Shown here: one piece after another, positions 54,365 to 64,000 of the stretch
Layout of the letters: each line of letters starts with the position of its first letter
Numbering within the stretch: position 1 is the stretch's first letter
DNA from: Prostheceraeus crozeri
Taxonomy: Eukaryota > Platyhelminthes > Polycladida > Euryleptidae
Assembly: GCA_907163375.1 (NCBI GenBank)
Contig: CAJQUW010015612.1
Span: 248,101-312,100, forward strand
Direction: 5' to 3'
DNA length: 64,000 nucleotides
Notes under the pieces: generated by a model
Databases searched by the model: none
What the model saw: the letters and a program-made list of their open reading frames with translations, nothing else
Told to the model about the DNA's origin: nothing
Program-made: the position numbers and the translations under genes

Positions 54365-56113
54365 AAGTATTAGGTAAGTATTAGTAAGTACATTAGGTAG
54401 AGTAGCAACTCAGCAATAATTAAATCCCCTTTGTGTGTATAGTTTCGATTTTATTACATGAACTCAAATGAGACCCAGCATCACATGTGAGATATGCAAA
54501 TTTTTACACATTTGGAGAAATTTTGGATTTGAGTGATCGTGATAGCAAAACATAAGGAATAATAGCATTTTACAAATACTCCGTGTCATGTCAACTTGTG
54601 TGGGAGGTAATATAATTTGTTAAATTAGCAATCCGATGGGCCATAGAGTAAATATACTAGGTAGAGTGGTAACTCCGCATTTATTAAATCCCCAATGTGT
54701 ATACACTTTCGATTTTATTAAATGAACTCGAGGGAGATACAGTTGGAATTGTCACCAAATATGGGATATGCAATATGCAACTTTTTGGAATTGGAACATG
54801 CAATATGGAATTGTTTCCAAATGTGAGATATGCATGTTCATGCAGCCTTGAAGAAATTACAACGGAATCAACAGATCATGATAGTATAAAACAGATGGAA
54901 ATGATACTATTTTACAGATCGTCCGCGTCATGACAGCCTTGGAGAGGTAATGTTTGTTAAATTAGCAACTGACCTGCTATTGCTTTCATACTGAACCACA
55001 AGAGAATCAGTGCGTGATCATATGAAAAGCAACCTGTCACTGGTACAGCAAATTAACAGAATCAAAGACAATGATTTCAATTAACTTTGATAGATATAAA
55101 TTGGTCCAAATCACTATTCAGATTCAAGAAGTGAAACATGAATTTAGTGAATCATAAAATCATGCCACTGAAAATTGAATTAGAAACAAAATTTCAGCCA
55201 AGAAAGCACGAATAATATCGCGACTTTTTCATGATGACTTTCATTATAATACGGATTATGAAATTCCCTTGACAATCACCTTGATTTCAGCTTTGTTAGG
55301 ATGCTTATTAGCAAATATTCGTTTCTTTTGATGTCCAACTTGTTTCATACTACTTATTTAGGAGGAAAGTCATCTCAGTAGTATAAAAAATGGAAATTTT
55401 GACTTTTTTCGAAAGTGCTCAAATAAATTTTTTGACCACGGGAACATAATCTCCGCAAGAAACTGAATCTTTTGATATAAAAATTTTCACTGTATACAGA
55501 TGCATTTTTGAGTCGACACTCTACCTATGTATCCCTACCCTATGCGATGGGCTACAGCCTTATCAACATGAGAACTTTCTTGAGCGGATCATATCACAAG
55601 CTATACGAGTAACTTGCCACCGGAAGATCAAAATAAAATGACCACTGACAATGATCACAATTAACTTAAAAGATGCAAATGGGTCCGCATACAATAACGT
55701 CCGTATAACTCATCATAAAATTAAATATACCGATGAAAACAGAACTAAAAACTTGAAATTTAAGCCAAGAAAGCACAATAGGATGTCAACGTATTTATGA
55801 AGACTTGTATTACAATGCGGTTCATGAAATTTCCTTGATCATCAGCATTATTTCCGTTAGTTACGATGCTTGTTAGCAAAGATTCATTCCTTTTGATATC
55901 AAACTTGCTTCATACTACTTATGAAGGGGCTTCATGTCAGTCGTATGTAAACACAGGAAAAATTTAAAAAAATTAGTTTTTTTAAAACTGCTCAAATAAT
56001 CTTTAGACCGCAGGAATGCTGTCTCCGCAAAAACGGAATCTTTTCACATAAAAATTTTCACTGTATACAGATACTTTTTTGAGTCGACATTCTGCCTACT
56101 ATACATACTATAT
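54365..56113. mobile_element. Cluster of nested CATAGAGTAAG-family transposons in the LINE
   Basis: Three related units: one starting near 54394, one complete at 54642-55544 nested in it, and a third ending near 56098-56113. The right edge reads CTACTATACATACTATATGG against the LINE. GAGTCGACACTCTACC or its variant marks each right end. Non-coding. The same right end abuts the same LINE position at 61266 in the second copy, so it is the same insertion, duplicated. Confidence 0.7.
54642..55544. mobile_element. Complete CATAGAGTAAG-family transposon with 8-bp duplication
   Basis: 903 bp. Left end CATAGAGTAAATATACTAGG, right end CCTATGTATCCCTACCCTATG. Flanked by CGATGGGC at 54634-54641 and 55545-55552. 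Confidence 0.75.
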
Positions 56114-57620
56114 GGATCAAGTCGGCGATGTCAAAAGATTTGAAGGTGTCGGTTCTTGATTACAGCACGACTCAACAAGGGTCAGGTCATCTGCATACTT
56201 AATCAATCGCGAATTTAGACTGTGAGCTTTCAGCTCCGCGACAAACAGCGCGAACAGATGAGGGCCCAAAACGAAGCCTTGGGGCACTCCTGAAGTTGCC
56301 ACGAAAGTTGGTCCAACTATGCCATCCAAACTTGCTCTGAGATGACGGTCGACAGGATATGAATGCAACCATTGAGTAGGCGTTGAAATTGAAGCTTGTC
56401 GAATGCCTTAGCGAAGTCAAGGCAAGTCAGTCTAACACCCAAATTGCTAGGATCCTCCATAAAAGATGTTGCGCAATCATGGATATCAATCAGCTCTCAA
56501 GTGGTCAAGCCCAGGGTCTGAAGGCGTGCTGATTTTGATCAAAGGACTGTAAGAAATGATACTTCATTGCGGAGAGAATTAAGCGCTCAAAAACCGTCGA
56601 TACAATTGACAGCAATGAAATCTGCCTGTAGTCATTGGCAGTAGGATTTGCCTTCTTGGGAATGGGACGCACGAAAGCATGATTCCACACATCGGGGAAT
56701 TTCCTGGTCGCTATTGACGCGCGGTAAATCTCGCAGAGGCTCACATATTATATCAGCACTCTCATACAAACGACGAGCACATATACAGCATTGTCGGATC
56801 TTGATGATTGCCTGAGTTTCAATTGCTTTAGGAGAAGATAGACGTCTAAGGGATCAATGTAGACGTTCCAGTATTCATTCACAAAGTCACGCAATTCTTG
56901 ATCAAGAACAAAAGAAAGCTTGAAAATCTCAGACACTTCGAGGAGGAATTGACTCAACTCAATACCAACCTTTGGAGTAACGGAGGCTAGCTGATATCCC
57001 TGGAACTCACGGACGACACTCCAGATATTTTTTTCCTTGCTGATGACATTGCTGCATCACTTCGCTTTGGCTTTGAAAATTTCAACATGAATCTTGTCCT
57101 TCAAATGATAGTACACCGGCCAATTACGGGATCGATAAGCAGACCAGCGATCATTAATAAGCTTTTTAATAAGTAAGCCATGGCTTACTTATCCCTGGAA
57201 AGTTCAACCTCGTATTGTGGAATGACGGACATTGCTTCCAAAAACATCTCATAAAAAGCCATGCATTTCTCATCTATGTTTATAGCGTTGTACTTTTTCG
57301 AAACTAGAGGATGAGAAATCAGACAAAAGCATTTGCATGTTACCAAATCTATTGTCAAAAACGTAGTAAAAAATGATTAGCTAAAACTTTCAGTTCATCA
57401 ATTATATACAGAATGGAACGAGCATTCAATGACAGCAATGATGGGTAGTACGCACATGGGAAAATCACAGACAAAATTTTTGACTGAATCACGACTCACA
57501 CCTGACCTTTGTAAATCACTACGTCTAAGCCAGCTGCTTTTTGTCGTCGAAGCTCTTGTCGGAGGAGAAATTGTTCGTGTTGGTGCTGTTTCGTCAAATT
57601 ATTGGAGGCGAAAACATTTC
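56114..57620 (-). pseudogene. CR1-like LINE, internally deleted (copy 1)
   Basis: Minus strand: QKAAGLDVVIYRGQVRVVI near 57500, NARSIL then the start of an endonuclease, most of which is gone; then EIFKLSFVLDQELRDFVNEY and WNVYIDPLDVYLLLKQL. Next SLCEIYRASIATRKFPDVW, HAFVRPIPKKANPTANDYRQ and ISLLSIVSTVFERLI (fingers), then FDQNQHAFRP, then TSGVPQGFVLGPHLFALFVA and LNSRLIKYADDLTLVES (catalytic YADD near 56190). Multiple stops and shifts. The endonuclease loss makes it non-autonomous. Confidence 0.8.
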
Positions 57621-58777
57621 TGACCGGATGGAATTTTTTTAGTCTTTAGATCTTCGAAAGAATTCCACCTTTTAGAAACTGTCTTGAAAACGAACTTTAA
57701 AGTCCGCACCTTGTCTCAAGCTAGCTTTCCAAATCTATTCATTGTAGCAGCTTTCACGTGCCAAGTCCAAGATACCCGCACATCTGTTGAACGCTTTTCA
57801 TGTCAACTTCCTGACGCACTTTCAATGACCCATCGGTTTTTTTCTCGCGTTGATGTCCAGCGAAGTGAGTGGCATCGTGAAGAAATTCTGATGAGTGAAT
57901 CACGCAACGATGAGAACTGAGCAAACTGCACTAGCCTGACATGAGAGAGACAACGACGCTATAAACCTTCGACAGTAGCGAATAGATTGAATTTTGATTT
58001 TTTATCACAATATCGCAATACCTTGAGCACACAGAAGTGATTGCACGATAACTGATGGCATCAGGGTAGTTTTTACATTGATATGGAGCACACTAGATTC
58101 TATGTAGCTGTATAATTTTTTGCATGTAGGCCAACAAAATTCTCAGAAGCATCACAATTGTATAATTTCATTCATTTAAAAAAGTCTTTTCTCTATAAAA
58201 CCTATCCTATCAATATAGACAGTAAATGATGCTCCAGAGCCTTTCTTTACAACTACGTACTACTGATTATTTGCTGAGCACTTTAACTTTTGAAGAAATT
58301 AGAGATTTTCAATTGTCATGGAATGACGAAAATAAAGTCATGAATGACGTTTTGAGCTTCTTATAATTAACTTGACTTTTTGTCATAAATTCGCTGTACC
58401 ATAAGAACACTGAAGTGATCACAAGACAATAATTACGGATACATGCGGTCTGCCTACATGTAGGCCTGTAGCCATGCATGAAGATAAGAAGATTGAAATT
58501 AGAATCGAGGACAAACTGTGTATTCGAAGAACGTACCCGGTAACGAAAATTAAAGCTCTGTGCTTATCGCTGATATAATTCCTCATCAAAAGAATAGAAA
58601 ACCAAATCAATTTATCAAGCGCAACAACAATCGATGTACTACAGTCGTTGTTTTCATGATATTTGTGGCTGAAGGAGCGCATTCTCTTTGATGTTGAAGA
58701 GCCAGTCAACTCGGGAGATTCGGTCAATCAATAAATGCATTTTCTAAGTGAAGTAGAATTGGATGTCCCCATTTCAA
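57621..58777. other. 5' flank of the CR1-like LINE within the duplicated unit
   Basis: Shared with 62810-63990. No convincing coding region. Could be LINE 5' leader or pre-existing sequence. Confidence 0.4.
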
Positions 58778-59920
58778 AGGATAATCAATTCTCTAAAAAA
58801 TTCGAATACTAATCCCCAGCGGCGATTATTGTTTCTCATTCCAAGGTAAACACCTAAACCTATTAAACTTAGGATCAATAGGCAAACGGCATGTCCAAAT
58901 ATTATGTAATTGTTCGCCTTCATCATATCACTAAACTGCACACACGAGTATATACAGCATCCGTACACTTGTACCTTGTAAATGAAGTAAAAACAAAGCA
59001 TTCCAATTCAACATTCATTTTTTCATTAATTCTATTCCTCTCTCTGACATTGCAAAAATGTCGATCGATAGCATCTGAATGTTACTTTTCAGGGCCACTT
59101 TCTATCATGCGGGCTATGAGTTACTTTTCAATCGGAAGAAAATGCAAACTTCACAATCTCTCATCGGACATCGTCCTAGAAGATCTCTTAATTCCTTTAT
59201 GAGTAGAAAGCACAGCTAGTCACTCTAAGCGTGGTGAGTGTTTTCAGTAGCTTTTCAGTCGAAGGAAAATCTTTAGAAAAATCACATACCGACAGGTTCA
59301 AAACCCTGCTGCACGTCCTGTCTGACCAACAAGCTCATCGGTTTTATACAAAACTTGCAATTCAGCACGAAATTTGTTTGGCAAAACATGCATCATATCT
59401 TTATGGATAGAACAAACCAAATTATTAGGAGATAAGTGAGATATAGCATTGCCGTTACACTGGGTAATGTTTGAGAGGAGTCTTTACCCTGATGTCTCTG
59501 CCAACTCGAGATATTACTGGATGACGTTTATGAACAAAGGATGTTTCCATGCCAGTACATAATTACATCATATGTGTGTTTAACTTCTTAATATTGAATC
59601 TTCTTTCACCATGTATTTTTCTCCACTTTATGATGTGTTACTAATAGGCTTCAAATATTGTAGTATAAATATCAATAATTGCTTATGATAAGATTTAGCC
59701 CCTTCTTTACCAATCAAAATTTGCAAAATTTGCACTCGTACCAAAGAATTTGAAGATTTTCATCATATTTATATCTCCTGTTTTCTATCAAGATTATGCT
59801 TTCTTTTAGTTGTTTATTGCTTATTTATGCTTACATTTATGTATAATAATTCAAAAGTACCTCAAGTTAAAAAAATTCAAGTTTTTTCATGCACATGCTC
59901 ATGTACATAACAGTAAAACA
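58778..59920. other. Unassigned interval
   Basis: No repeat partner in the window. A minus-strand frame of 75 codons at 58774-59001 has one hydrophobic stretch (IIFGHAVCLLILSLIGLGVY) but no recognisable family, and I do not call it a gene. Confidence 0.4.
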
Positions 59921-59923
59921 TGT

Positions 59924-60729
59924 TTACTGGTGACAGTTACCAAGGCAATCAACACACAATCCGGGTTTGTCTGGACACTGCACACATTGGAATCGTGAAT
60001 CCTTTCGCACTCCGTCTTGATAACAAACTCTGCATCTTTTCTTGGGATTCTGCTTCTTTTCGGTCGCAGGAATCTTCTGGATAACATGCATTGGCTCATG
60101 TGAACTAAAAGCATCACCGTCTGCTGATACTCGTCTTCCTGCTGATCCAGGCCTTTTTCTTGTTGATTGTGTTCCAATGAGTTGTAAGATACAGGATCGG
60201 GTAAACTCCTTGAATTCTGCACTTCTGTTCTTTTCATTCTTGTAACGGATGTATGCATTCAGAAGAAGTCGTTGGATTATATTGAACCCTACCTTTTTGA
60301 ACCAGACATGACTTTTTTAACCATGTTGTAGGGTAACAAGTACTGGTCCGCCTTATCGACACCAGCCATATTTTTGTTGTACATTTCAACGACGTTCGGC
60401 TTATGAATAGTAATCTGATTCACACCTATAGCTGTCCGTTCTTTGGCAATACATCCCGCTTTATCAACTGACGAAATTGAATAGAATTCCTTTTTGTCGG
60501 AGAATTTCACGATCAAACATTCTTCTTTCCGTACAAATGGCGATTCTCCTTTGCTCAGTTTCTTCAGGATAAGATTTCGAGGTACGCTGCGATTTATTCG
60601 TAACGTACCCCTGACGCCTGTATTTCTCAAGAAAAGATAGTTTACCAGACGTGCGCTAGTATACCAATTATCGATATGAACTATTTTTCCTTTAAGACAG
60701 CCAGATTTCTGAAGAAGACTGACCATAAG
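59924..60729 (-). pseudogene. piggyBac-like transposase, C-terminal half
   Basis: Minus strand: LLQKSGCLKGKIVHIDNWYT, with the Asp of DNWYTS as the second catalytic Asp of the DDD triad. Then FLRNTGVRGTLRINRSVPR, VEMYNKNMAGVDKADQYLL (third Asp), then after a frame shift near 60285 NIIQRLLLNAYIRYKNEKNR. It ends with the C-terminal zinc module CRVCYQDGVRKDSRFQCVQC and PDKPGLCVDCL, stop at 59924-59926. This matches PGBD4-type piggyBac transposases. The N-terminal half, with the first Asp, is absent: at 60730 the sequence switches to the MITE/LINE duplication. Confidence 0.85.
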
Positions 60730-60730
60730 C

Positions 60731-61266
60731 GTGATCATATGAAAAGCAACTTGCCACTGGTACAGCAAATTGACAGAATCAAAGACAATGATTTCAATTA
60801 ACTTTGAAAGATGTAAATGGGTCCAAATCATTATTCAGATTCAAGAAGTGAAACATGAATTTAGTGAATCATAACATCATGCCACTGAAAATTGAATTAG
60901 AAACAAAATTTCAGCCAAGAAAGCACGAATAATATCGTAACTTTTTCATGATGACTTTCATTATAATACGGATTATGAAATTCCCTTGACAATCACCTTG
61001 ATTTCAGCTTTGTTAGGATGCTTATTAGCAAATATTCATTCCTTTTGATATCAAACTTGCTTCATACTACTTATGAAGGGGCTTCATATCAGTCGTATGT
61101 AAACACAGGAAAAATTTGAAAATTTTAGCTTTTTAAAAACTGCTCAAATAATCTTTAGACCGCAGAAATGCTGTCTCCGCAAAAACGGAATCTTTTCACA
61201 TAAAAAGTTTCACTGTATGCAGATACTTTTTTGAGTCGACACTCTGCCTACTATACTTACTCTATG
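60731..61266. mobile_element. CATAGAGTAAG-family transposon fragment (copy 2)
   Basis: Corresponds to 55016-55310 joined to about 55880-56113. Right end GAGTCGACACTCTGCC...TACTCTATGG against the LINE. Confidence 0.65.
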
Positions 61267-62810
61267 GATCAAGTCGGCGCTGTCGAAAGATTTGAAGGTT
61301 TCGGTTCTTGATTACAACACGACTCAACAAGGGTCAGGTCATCTGCATACTTAATCAATCGCGAATTTAGACTGTGAGCTTTCAGTTCCGCGACAAACAG
61401 CGCGAACAAATGAGGGCCCAAAACGAAGCCTTGGGGCACTCCCGAAGTTGCCACGAAAGTCGGTCCAACTATGCCATCCAAACTTGCTCTGAGATGACGG
61501 TCGACAGGATATGAATGCAACCATTGAGTAGGCGTTGAAATTGAAGCTTGTCGAATGCCTTAGCGAAGTCAAGGCAAGTCAGTCTAACACCCAAATTGCT
61601 AGGATCCTCCATAAAAGATGTTGCGCAATCATGGATATCAATCAGCTCTCAAGTGGTCAAGCCCAGGGTCTGAAGGCGTGCTGATTTTGATCAAAGGACT
61701 GTAAGAAATGATACTTCATTGCGGAGAGAATTAAGCGCTCAAAAACCGTCGATATAATTGACAGCAATGAAATCTGCCTGTAGTCATTGGCAGTAGGATT
61801 TGCCTTCTTGGGAATGGGACGCACGAAAGCATGCTTCCACACATCGGGGAATTTCCTGGTCGCTATTGACGCGCGGTAAATCTCGCAGAGGCTCACATAT
61901 TATATCAGCACTCTCATACAAACGACGAGCACATATACAGCATTGTCGGATCTTGATGATTGCCTGAGTTTCAATTGCTTTAGGAGACGATAGACGTCTA
62001 AGGGATCAATGTAGACGTTCCAGTATTCATTCACAAAGTCACGCAATTCTTCATCAAGAACAAAAGAAAGCTTGAAAATCTCAGACACTTCGAGGAGGAA
62101 TTGACTCAACTCAATACCAACCTTTGGAGTAACGGAGGCTAGCTGATATCCCTGGAACTCACGGACGACACTCCAGATATTTTTTTCCTTGCTGATGACA
62201 TTGCTGCATCACTTCGCTTTGGCTTTGAAAATTTCAACATGAATCTTGTCCTTCAAATGATAGTACACCGGCCAATTACGGGATCGATAAGCAGACCAGC
62301 GATCATTAATAAGCTTTTTAATAAGTAAGCCATGGCTTACTTATCCCTGGAAAGTTCAACCTCGTATTGTGGAATGACGGACATTGCTTCCAAAAACATC
62401 TCATAAAAAGCCATGCATTTCTCATCTATGTTTATAGCGTTGTACTTTTTCGAAACTAGAGGATGAGAAATCAGACAAAAGCATTTGCATGTTACCAAAT
62501 CTATTGTCAAAAACGTATTAACCAAATTGTTTTACCACTTTTAGTGGTAAAAAATGATTAGCTAAAACTTTCAGTTCATCAATTATATACAGAATGGAAC
62601 GAGCATTCAATGACAGCAATGATGGGTAGTACGCACATGGGAAAATCACAGACAAAATTTTTGACTGAATCACGACTCGTACCTGACCTCTGTAAATCAC
62701 TACGTCTAAGCCAGCTGCTTTTTGTCGTCGAAGCTCTTGTCGGAGGAGAAATTGTTCGTGTTGGTGCTGTTTCGTCAAATTATTGGAGGCGAAAACATTT
62801 CTGACCGGAT
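61267..62810 (-). pseudogene. CR1-like LINE, internally deleted (copy 2)
   Basis: Same structure as 56114-57620. Slightly longer at the 5' end: TKQHQHEQFLLRQELRRQK, then YPSLLSLNARSILYIIDELK and VLANHFLPLKVV, which is the start of a CR1/L2-type endonuclease (S-L-N-A-R-S). The endonuclease then breaks off. The reverse transcriptase keeps PIPKKANPTANDYRQ, SGVPQGFVLGPHLF and IKYADDLTLVES. Inactivated by the same lesions as copy 1, so the duplication is younger than the decay. Confidence 0.8.
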
Positions 62811-64000
62811 GGAATTTTTTTAGTCTTTAGATCTTCGAAAGAATTCCACCTTTTAGAAACTGTCTTGAAAACGAACTTTAAAGTCCGCACCTTGTCTCAA
62901 GCTAGCTTTCCAAATCTATGCATTGTAGCAGCTTTCACGTGCCAAGTCCAAGATACCCGCACACCTGTTGAACGCTTTTCATGTCAACTTCCTGACGCAC
63001 TTTCAATGACCCATCGGTTTTTTTCTCGCGTTGATGTCCAGCGAAGTGAGTGGCATCGTTGTGACGACGGATACGAGAGGAACACAAAGATGCAAGAAAT
63101 TCTGATGAGTGAATCACGCAACGATGAGAACTGAGCAAACTGCACTAGCCTGACATGAGAGAGACAACGACGCTATAAACCTTCGACAGTAGCGAATAGA
63201 TTGAATTTTGATTTTTTATCACAATATCGCAATTCCTTGAGCACACAGAAGTGATTGCACGATAACTGATGGCATCAGGGTAGTTTTTACATTGATATGG
63301 AGCACACTAGATTCTATGTAGCTGCATAATTTTTTGCATGTAGGCCAACAAAATTATCAGAAGCATCACAATTGTATAATTTCATTCATTTAAAAAAGTC
63401 TTTTCTCTATAAAACCTATCCTATCAATATAGACAGTAAATGATGCTCCAGAGCCTTTCTTTACAACTACGTACTACTGATTATTTGCTGAGCACTTTAA
63501 CTTTTGAAGAAATTAGAGATTTTCAATTGTCATGGAATGACGAAAATAAAGTCATGAATGACGTTTGAGCTTCTTATAATTAACTTGACTTTTTGTCATA
63601 AATTCGCTGTACCATAAGAACACTGAAGTGATCACAAGACAATAATTACGGATACATGCGGTCTGCCTACATGTAGGCCTGCAACCATGCATGAAGATAA
63701 GAAGATTGAAATTAGAATCGAGGACAAACTGTGTATTCGAAGAACGTACCCGGTAACGAAAATTAAAGCTCTGTGCTTATCGCTGATATAATTCCTCATC
63801 AAAAGAATAGAAAACCAAATCAATTTATCAAGCGCAACAACAATCGATGTACTACAGTCGTTGTTTTCATGATATTTGTGGCTGAAGGAGCGCATTCTCT
63901 TTGATGTTGAAGAGCCAGTCAACTCGGGAGATTCGGTCAATCAATAAATGCATTTTCTAAGTGAAGTAGAATTGGATGTCCCCATTTCAAAGGGTAATCA
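62811..64000. other. 5' flank of the CR1-like LINE (copy 2)
   Basis: Counterpart of 57621-58777; no gene supported. Confidence 0.4.

Larger units (their letters stand above)
55015..58777. repeat. Direct duplication, copy 1
   Basis: Aligns with 60730-64000 at about 98%, starting at GCGTGATCATATG. Copy 2 skips about 0.57 kb between the second and third MITE ends (55311 to about 55880). Copy 1 lacks about 29 bp near 57365 and about 33 bp near 57878 that copy 2 has. Confidence 0.9.
60730..64000. repeat. Direct duplication, copy 2 (runs off the window)
   Basis: Aligns with 55015-58777 and is still matching at the last base. It begins exactly where the piggyBac homology stops. Confidence 0.9.

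Noticed and set aside
58774-59001. 75-codon minus-strand frame with one hydrophobic stretch
   Set aside because: One apparent membrane helix, no family resemblance, no supported splice context; chance open frames of this size are common here.
1-64000. tRNA, rRNA, CRISPR arrays and host protein-coding genes
   Set aside because: No cloverleaf, rRNA core or regularly spaced repeats seen, and every coding signal traced to a mobile element.

Overview
The window looks like an AT-rich intergenic or heterochromatic stretch of an invertebrate animal genome, probably aquatic. It carries Tc1, P-like, hAT, piggyBac, RTE and CR1-like elements, a Ty3/Gypsy element and a Polinton, which is a mix found in animals. 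I found no host gene, tRNA, rRNA or CRISPR array that I can support. Nearly everything assignable is a mobile element or a duplication of one. Species cannot be read from the sequence.

Layout. 1-1955 holds a LINE scrap and a small inverted-repeat transposon. 1956-15458 and 15937-31424 are two direct copies of one block, close to 98-99% alike by eye where they align. Each copy holds a decayed Tc1 transposase, an RTE LINE running on the minus strand, and a P-like DNA transposon (38-bp terminal inverted repeats, THAP-like exon, 7-bp target duplication) inserted in the RTE. A small hAT sits in the P-like element, and further elements sit in the hAT. Copy 1 holds a Gypsy element and a TA-flanked MITE that copy 2 lacks. 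Copy 2 holds a 3.3-kb element with subterminal palindrome arrays, a hAT inside another inverted-repeat element, and a 1.7-kb extra segment that copy 1 lacks. The copies therefore supply each other's empty sites.

31964-46384 is a Polinton/Maverick-class fossil inserted into the same RTE LINE. It has 1.15-kb inverted termini, AGT...ACT ends and the 6-bp duplication CACTTG. It carries a protein-primed DNA polymerase region on the minus strand and a rightward cassette of small genes on the plus strand. I see no integrase, packaging ATPase, protease or capsid gene. The cassette instead includes a TATA-binding-protein-like segment, a two- or three-member family with a faint PC4/ssDNA-binding look, a RING-like zinc segment, a DEDDh-exonuclease-like gene, and three stand-alone relatives of the polymerase's own N-terminal domain. 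Three TATA boxes and repeated TGAGTCA motifs lie at plausible promoters and at both ends. This is the most unusual part of the window.

46391-49240 continues the RTE LINE and then a second non-LTR element split by an insertion. 49660-53925 is a large inverted repeat (about 1.03-kb arms, 2.2-kb spacer). 53926-64000 is a CR1-like LINE with nested MITEs, present as two direct copies about 5.2 kb apart, with a truncated piggyBac transposase between them. The second copy runs off the window end.

The elements form a stratigraphy: RTE first, then the P-like element, then hAT, then Gypsy and others, with the Polinton as a separate later hit on the RTE. Nothing here suggests a functioning host operon or pathway; the interest lies in the nesting and in the Polinton's unusual gene set.
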